Assembly: GCA_019117495.1 (NCBI GenBank) | Contig: DWZP01000012.1 | Span: forward strand, 1-64,000 | Source of the DNA: Fusicatenibacter_A intestinipullorum | GTDB lineage: Bacteria; Bacillota; Negativicutes; Acidaminococcales; Acidaminococcaceae | Length of the DNA stretch: 64,000 nt | Direction: 5' to 3' | In this document: piece by piece, positions 61,422 to 64,000 of the stretch | Layout: the number at the start of each line of letters is the position of its first letter | Numbering within the stretch: the stretch's first letter is position 1 | Notes under the pieces: model-generated | Told to the model about the DNA's origin: nothing | Database searches by the model: none | The model's input: only the letters and a program-made list of their open reading frames with translations | Position numbers and translations under genes: made by a program

Positions 61422-63206
61422 ATGAGCAGTATGTTTGATGATTTTAAAGAGCAGGTCCGCTCACAGGCAAATATCGTCGAAATAGTATCGGAATATGTAC
61501 CGCTGAAAAAACGCGGCAGCAGCTATTGGGGCTGCTGTCCTTTTCATGGCGAAAAAACGCCGTCTTTTTCCGTATCGCCGGATAAGAATTTTTTTTATTG
61601 CTTTGGCTGCCATGCAGGCGGCGATGTTTTTACCTTTATAATGAAGGAAGAAAACTGCACCTTTCAGGAAGCATTAAAAATTCTGGCCAATAAACTTGGC
61701 ATACCGGTTCCGGAGCGTGAAAAAACACGGCAGGAAATTGAACGCGAAAAAGAAACAAAGGAAATTATTGCCGCCAACGAACTGGCAACACGTTTTTATC
61801 AGGCCTGCCTTACAAAAAGCGAGTTTGGCAAACTGGCGCAGCGTTATCTTGCTGGCAGGGGCATTACGCCGGAAATTATCGAAAAGTTTTCTATCGGCGT
61901 GTCGCTGCCGGGTTACACTTCGCTTGTAAAAGCGCTTGGCAAACGCGGCTGCCGCGAGGAGCTGCTGATAAAGGCGGGGCTTGCCGTTAAAGGGCGTAAC
62001 GGCGCTTACGATAAATTCCGCGGCAGGGTTATGATACCCATTGAAGATGCACGCGGGCATGTGGTTGGTTTTGGCGGGCGCATTCTGCAAAATAATGCCG
62101 AAGCCGCCAAATATATGAATACTGCCGAAACAGAATGGTTTAATAAACGTACATTGTTGTTTGGCCTGCACGCGGCAATTAAAGAAATAAAAAGCAGGCG
62201 TCAGGCAATTATTGTTGAAGGCTATATGGACGCGATAAGCCTTCATGCCGCCGGTATCGGCTGGGCTGTGGCTTCAATGGGCACGGCATTTTCGGCAGAG
62301 CAGGCAAAACTTTTGGCGCGCGTATGTGATGAAGTTGTGTTTTCGTACGACAGCGACGAAGCCGGGCAGCGCGCCGATATGAGAGCCGTAAGCATAGCAC
62401 GCGCAGCAGGGCTGAGGGTTAAAGTGCTGGCAGTGCCCGACGGCAAAGACCCGGATGAATTTGTGCGCAGGCACGGCACAGAAGCCTATCTTGAATTAGT
62501 TAAAAACGCTGCCGACGGCATTGACTTTCAGATGCGGCAGGTAATAGCGCAAAATAATGTTTCAAATTTAGCAGGAAAAGTGGAAGCAGTGTCGAATATA
62601 CTACCATTCCTGTTAGAATGTAAAAATGATATAGAAGTGGCAGGGTATATACGCAAATTAGCCCAGCTGCTGACAATAGATGAAAGCCTTATCATAAGCG
62701 AATACCGCAAAATGAGCCGCAAAAGCGGCAGCCAGGGGCATGTGCCTCTGCCGGTGCAGCCAAAAGCAGTGCGTGCGGCCGCGCCGGATGACGAAGCGGA
62801 ACAGCAGCTGTTGAATATACTTGCAAAAAATATCAGCCTTCTTCCCGTATACAGGGATGAAATAGCCAAAGCCGGATTCAAGTCACCGGAACATCAGGAA
62901 ATTTATTCATCACTGACGGGAATGCTGGAAAATATGCCGCAGGATGTTACGGCTGAGCTTTTCAGGGTGTTAAGCCCAGAGGCTTCAACGGCTTTTGCAG
63001 CGATAATGGCGAAAAATGTGCAGCCCGGCGATGAAGAAAAACTTATTGCCGACTGCATACGTATGATGAATAAAAGCAGACTGGAGGCTTTATATGAAAA
63101 GCACCGGCTGCTTGCGGATGAATATGAACGTTTGGGGGACAGCCGCTTTTTGCAGGAACTTGCAGAAAGCCAGAAGATAAAAGATGCTATTAAAAATTTG
63201 TATTGA
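61422..63206 (+). CDS. dnaG: DNA primase
   Basis: 594 residues: CHC2 zinc finger (CCPFHGEKTPSFSV...FYCFGCHAGGD, about 38-65), catalytic core with Toprim (IVEGYMDAISLHAAG, about 265; DSDEAGQRA), and C-terminal helicase-binding domain (about 450-594). Makes RNA primers for replication. ATG 61422 follows GGGAGCAAGG; an ATG at 61392 has no RBS and would add ten unrelated residues. Confidence 0.96.
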   Translation: MSSMFDDFKEQVRSQANIVEIVSEYVPLKKRGSSYWGCCPFHGEKTPSFSVSPDKNFFYCFGCHAGGDVFTFIMKEENCTFQEALKILANKLGIPVPEREKTRQEIEREKETKEIIAANELATRFYQACLTKSEFGKLAQRYLAGRGITPEIIEKFSIGVSLPGYTSLVKALGKRGCREELLIKAGLAVKGRNGAYDKFRGRVMIPIEDARGHVVGFGGRILQNNAEAAKYMNTAETEWFNKRTLLFGLHAAIKEIKSRRQAIIVEGYMDAISLHAAGIGWAVASMGTAFSAEQAKLLARVCDEVVFSYDSDEAGQRADMRAVSIARAAGLRVKVLAVPDGKDPDEFVRRHGTEAYLELVKNAADGIDFQMRQVIAQNNVSNLAGKVEAVSNILPFLLECKNDIEVAGYIRKLAQLLTIDESLIISEYRKMSRKSGSQGHVPLPVQPKAVRAAAPDDEAEQQLLNILAKNISLLPVYRDEIAKAGFKSPEHQEIYSSLTGMLENMPQDVTAELFRVLSPEASTAFAAIMAKNVQPGDEEKLIADCIRMMNKSRLEALYEKHRLLADEYERLGDSRFLQELAESQKIKDAIKNLY

Positions 63207-63244
63207 AATGGTTAAAGCAGTTTATCACGAAGGGAGGGAACACC

Positions 63245-64000
63245 ATGGCTAATACAAAAATACCGTCCGAGCAGGTTGAGGAATTATTGTCTAAAGGAAA
63301 ATCACATGGCGGTGTTCTCACTTATCGTGAAATTATGGACTCCATGCAGAACGCTGAAGACATGAGCGCCGACGATATGGACAGCATGTATGAACTGATT
63401 GCCCAGAAAGGCATTGATGTTGTTGATGACGCTAACGACGACCTTGACCTGGAGCCGGAAGCAGTAAGTGAAGCCGACGAAATAAACGAGGCCGAGCTTG
63501 CCAATATGAGCGTGCCCGAAGGCGTAAGCATTGACGACCCGGTGCGCATGTACCTTAAAGAAATAGGCCGCGTGCCTCTTTTGGTTGGCGAAGACGAAGT
63601 TAAACTGGCCAAACGCATGGACAAGGGCAAACAGGCTTACAGGCTTCTGCACGGCACAAGGCACGGCGTGGTTGCGCCCGTATATACCGGCAAAGATTCC
63701 ACGCAGGAACTTATTGCCAAAGCGCGCGAACTTATTAAAGACGAAAAAACAATCTGCGATTTGCGCAGCATAACCAAAGCGCTGCAATTTATTGAAGCGA
63801 GAGAAAAAAGTGGTAACCCCTGTACAATAGAAGAATATAAAGCATTGGTTGCCGATTTTACCCGTGACGAATGCATGCGTCTGCACAAACTTTTGCAGGA
63901 TGAGCATATAACCATAAGCGGCAGCGAAAAAGTAACTCCCGACGCACATACCAGTGATAAAGAAATTCATTCGCTGTTTGATTTAAAAACCATTCTGGAA
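63245..64000 (+). CDS. rpoD: Primary sigma factor RpoD (5' part, runs off the window)
   Basis: 252 codons to the window edge with no stop. Region 1.1 (EELLSKGKSHGGVLTYREIMD, 11-31, then acidic), region 1.2 (DDPVRMYLKEIGRVPLLVGEDEVKLAKRMDKG, about 97-129). In SigA of other Firmicutes region 2 follows within about ten residues; here at least 120 further residues (from about 130) without region 2 sequence follow, partly Lys/Glu-rich and helical. RBS GGGAGGG. 38 bp after dnaG, likely the same macromolecular-synthesis operon. Confidence 0.95.
   Translation, partial: MANTKIPSEQVEELLSKGKSHGGVLTYREIMDSMQNAEDMSADDMDSMYELIAQKGIDVVDDANDDLDLEPEAVSEADEINEAELANMSVPEGVSIDDPVRMYLKEIGRVPLLVGEDEVKLAKRMDKGKQAYRLLHGTRHGVVAPVYTGKDSTQELIAKARELIKDEKTICDLRSITKALQFIEAREKSGNPCTIEEYKALVADFTRDECMRLHKLLQDEHITISGSEKVTPDAHTSDKEIHSLFDLKTILE

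Overview
The window is a stretch of core chromosome from an anaerobic bacterium with Firmicutes-type gene order and an outer membrane, most likely a member of the Negativicutes. The gene order 5S rRNA, ecfA1-ecfA2-ecfT-truA-rplM-rpsI, obg-proB-proA, ccpN-ppsR, dnaG-rpoD, together with a leucine T-box and an A-type RNase P RNA, is that of Firmicutes. An SLH-domain porin with a signal peptide and C-terminal Phe, and an LptA/OstA-like periplasmic protein, are diderm features. A HydG maturase, an NrdD-type glycyl radical domain and PPDK/PEP-synthase regulator genes point to anaerobic, gluconeogenic/fermentative life. The genus is not settled by the sequence; an Acidaminococcaceae-like organism is only a guess. 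I see no prophage, insertion sequence or CRISPR array.

Layout. 1-1900: end of an rRNA operon (5S), a LMW phosphatase and an amidohydrolase. 1.9-6.2 kb: ECF transporter energizing module, TruA, L13 and S9. 6.3-9.4 kb: nucleoside salvage (udp, deoB), a secreted orphan, and a 90-residue stand-alone NrdD-like glycyl radical domain preceded by two NrdR-box-like sites. 9.4-14.9 kb: rRNA methyltransferase, HD protein, YbjN-like protein, CNNM/HlyC protein, CstA. 14.9-16.9 kb: T-box controlled leuA. 17.1-19.5 kb: secreted hydrolase plus small protein divergent from a LysR regulator. 19.6-24.8 kb: SGNH hydrolase, obg, proBA and a zeta-toxin-like kinase with a small upstream partner. 24.9-30.5 kb: PHP phosphoesterase, beta-CASP RNase, AbgT transporter and peptidase T. 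30.5-30.7 kb: an unassigned structured RNA. 30.8-34.4 kb: TetR-controlled HlyD/ABC efflux operon. 34.5-37.2 kb: trmK, Nif3-like, YhaM-like. 37.4-48 kb: secreted orphan, rnpB, glycosyltransferase, NlpC/P60, two-component system, nitrilase, VanX-like peptidase, YlbF, MurB and two orphan proteins. 48-55.2 kb: cation/proton antiporter, class IV aminotransferase, small membrane protein, TM1266-like regulator, HydG, purine permease. 55.2-57 kb: SLH porin with an unusual promoter and leader. 57-60.3 kb: stalk-domain protein, CcpN-PpsR, LptA-like. 60.3-64 kb: dGTPase-like, DnaG and the start of RpoD, which carries a long insertion.

The most interesting signals are: (1) a run of eight G inside the 17-bp spacer of the porin promoter, as in phase-variable porin promoters; (2) a porin leader in which one TTTCCTC element is complementary both to an internal GAGGAAAC and to the Shine-Dalgarno sequence; (3) a paired NrdR-box-like element, 32 bp apart, in front of the stand-alone glycyl radical domain gene; (4) an insertion of more than 120 residues between sigma regions 1.2 and 2 of RpoD; (5) a ppsR gene without AUG/GUG/UUG at the expected start; (6) an independent structured RNA of about 140 nt at 30.5 kb.
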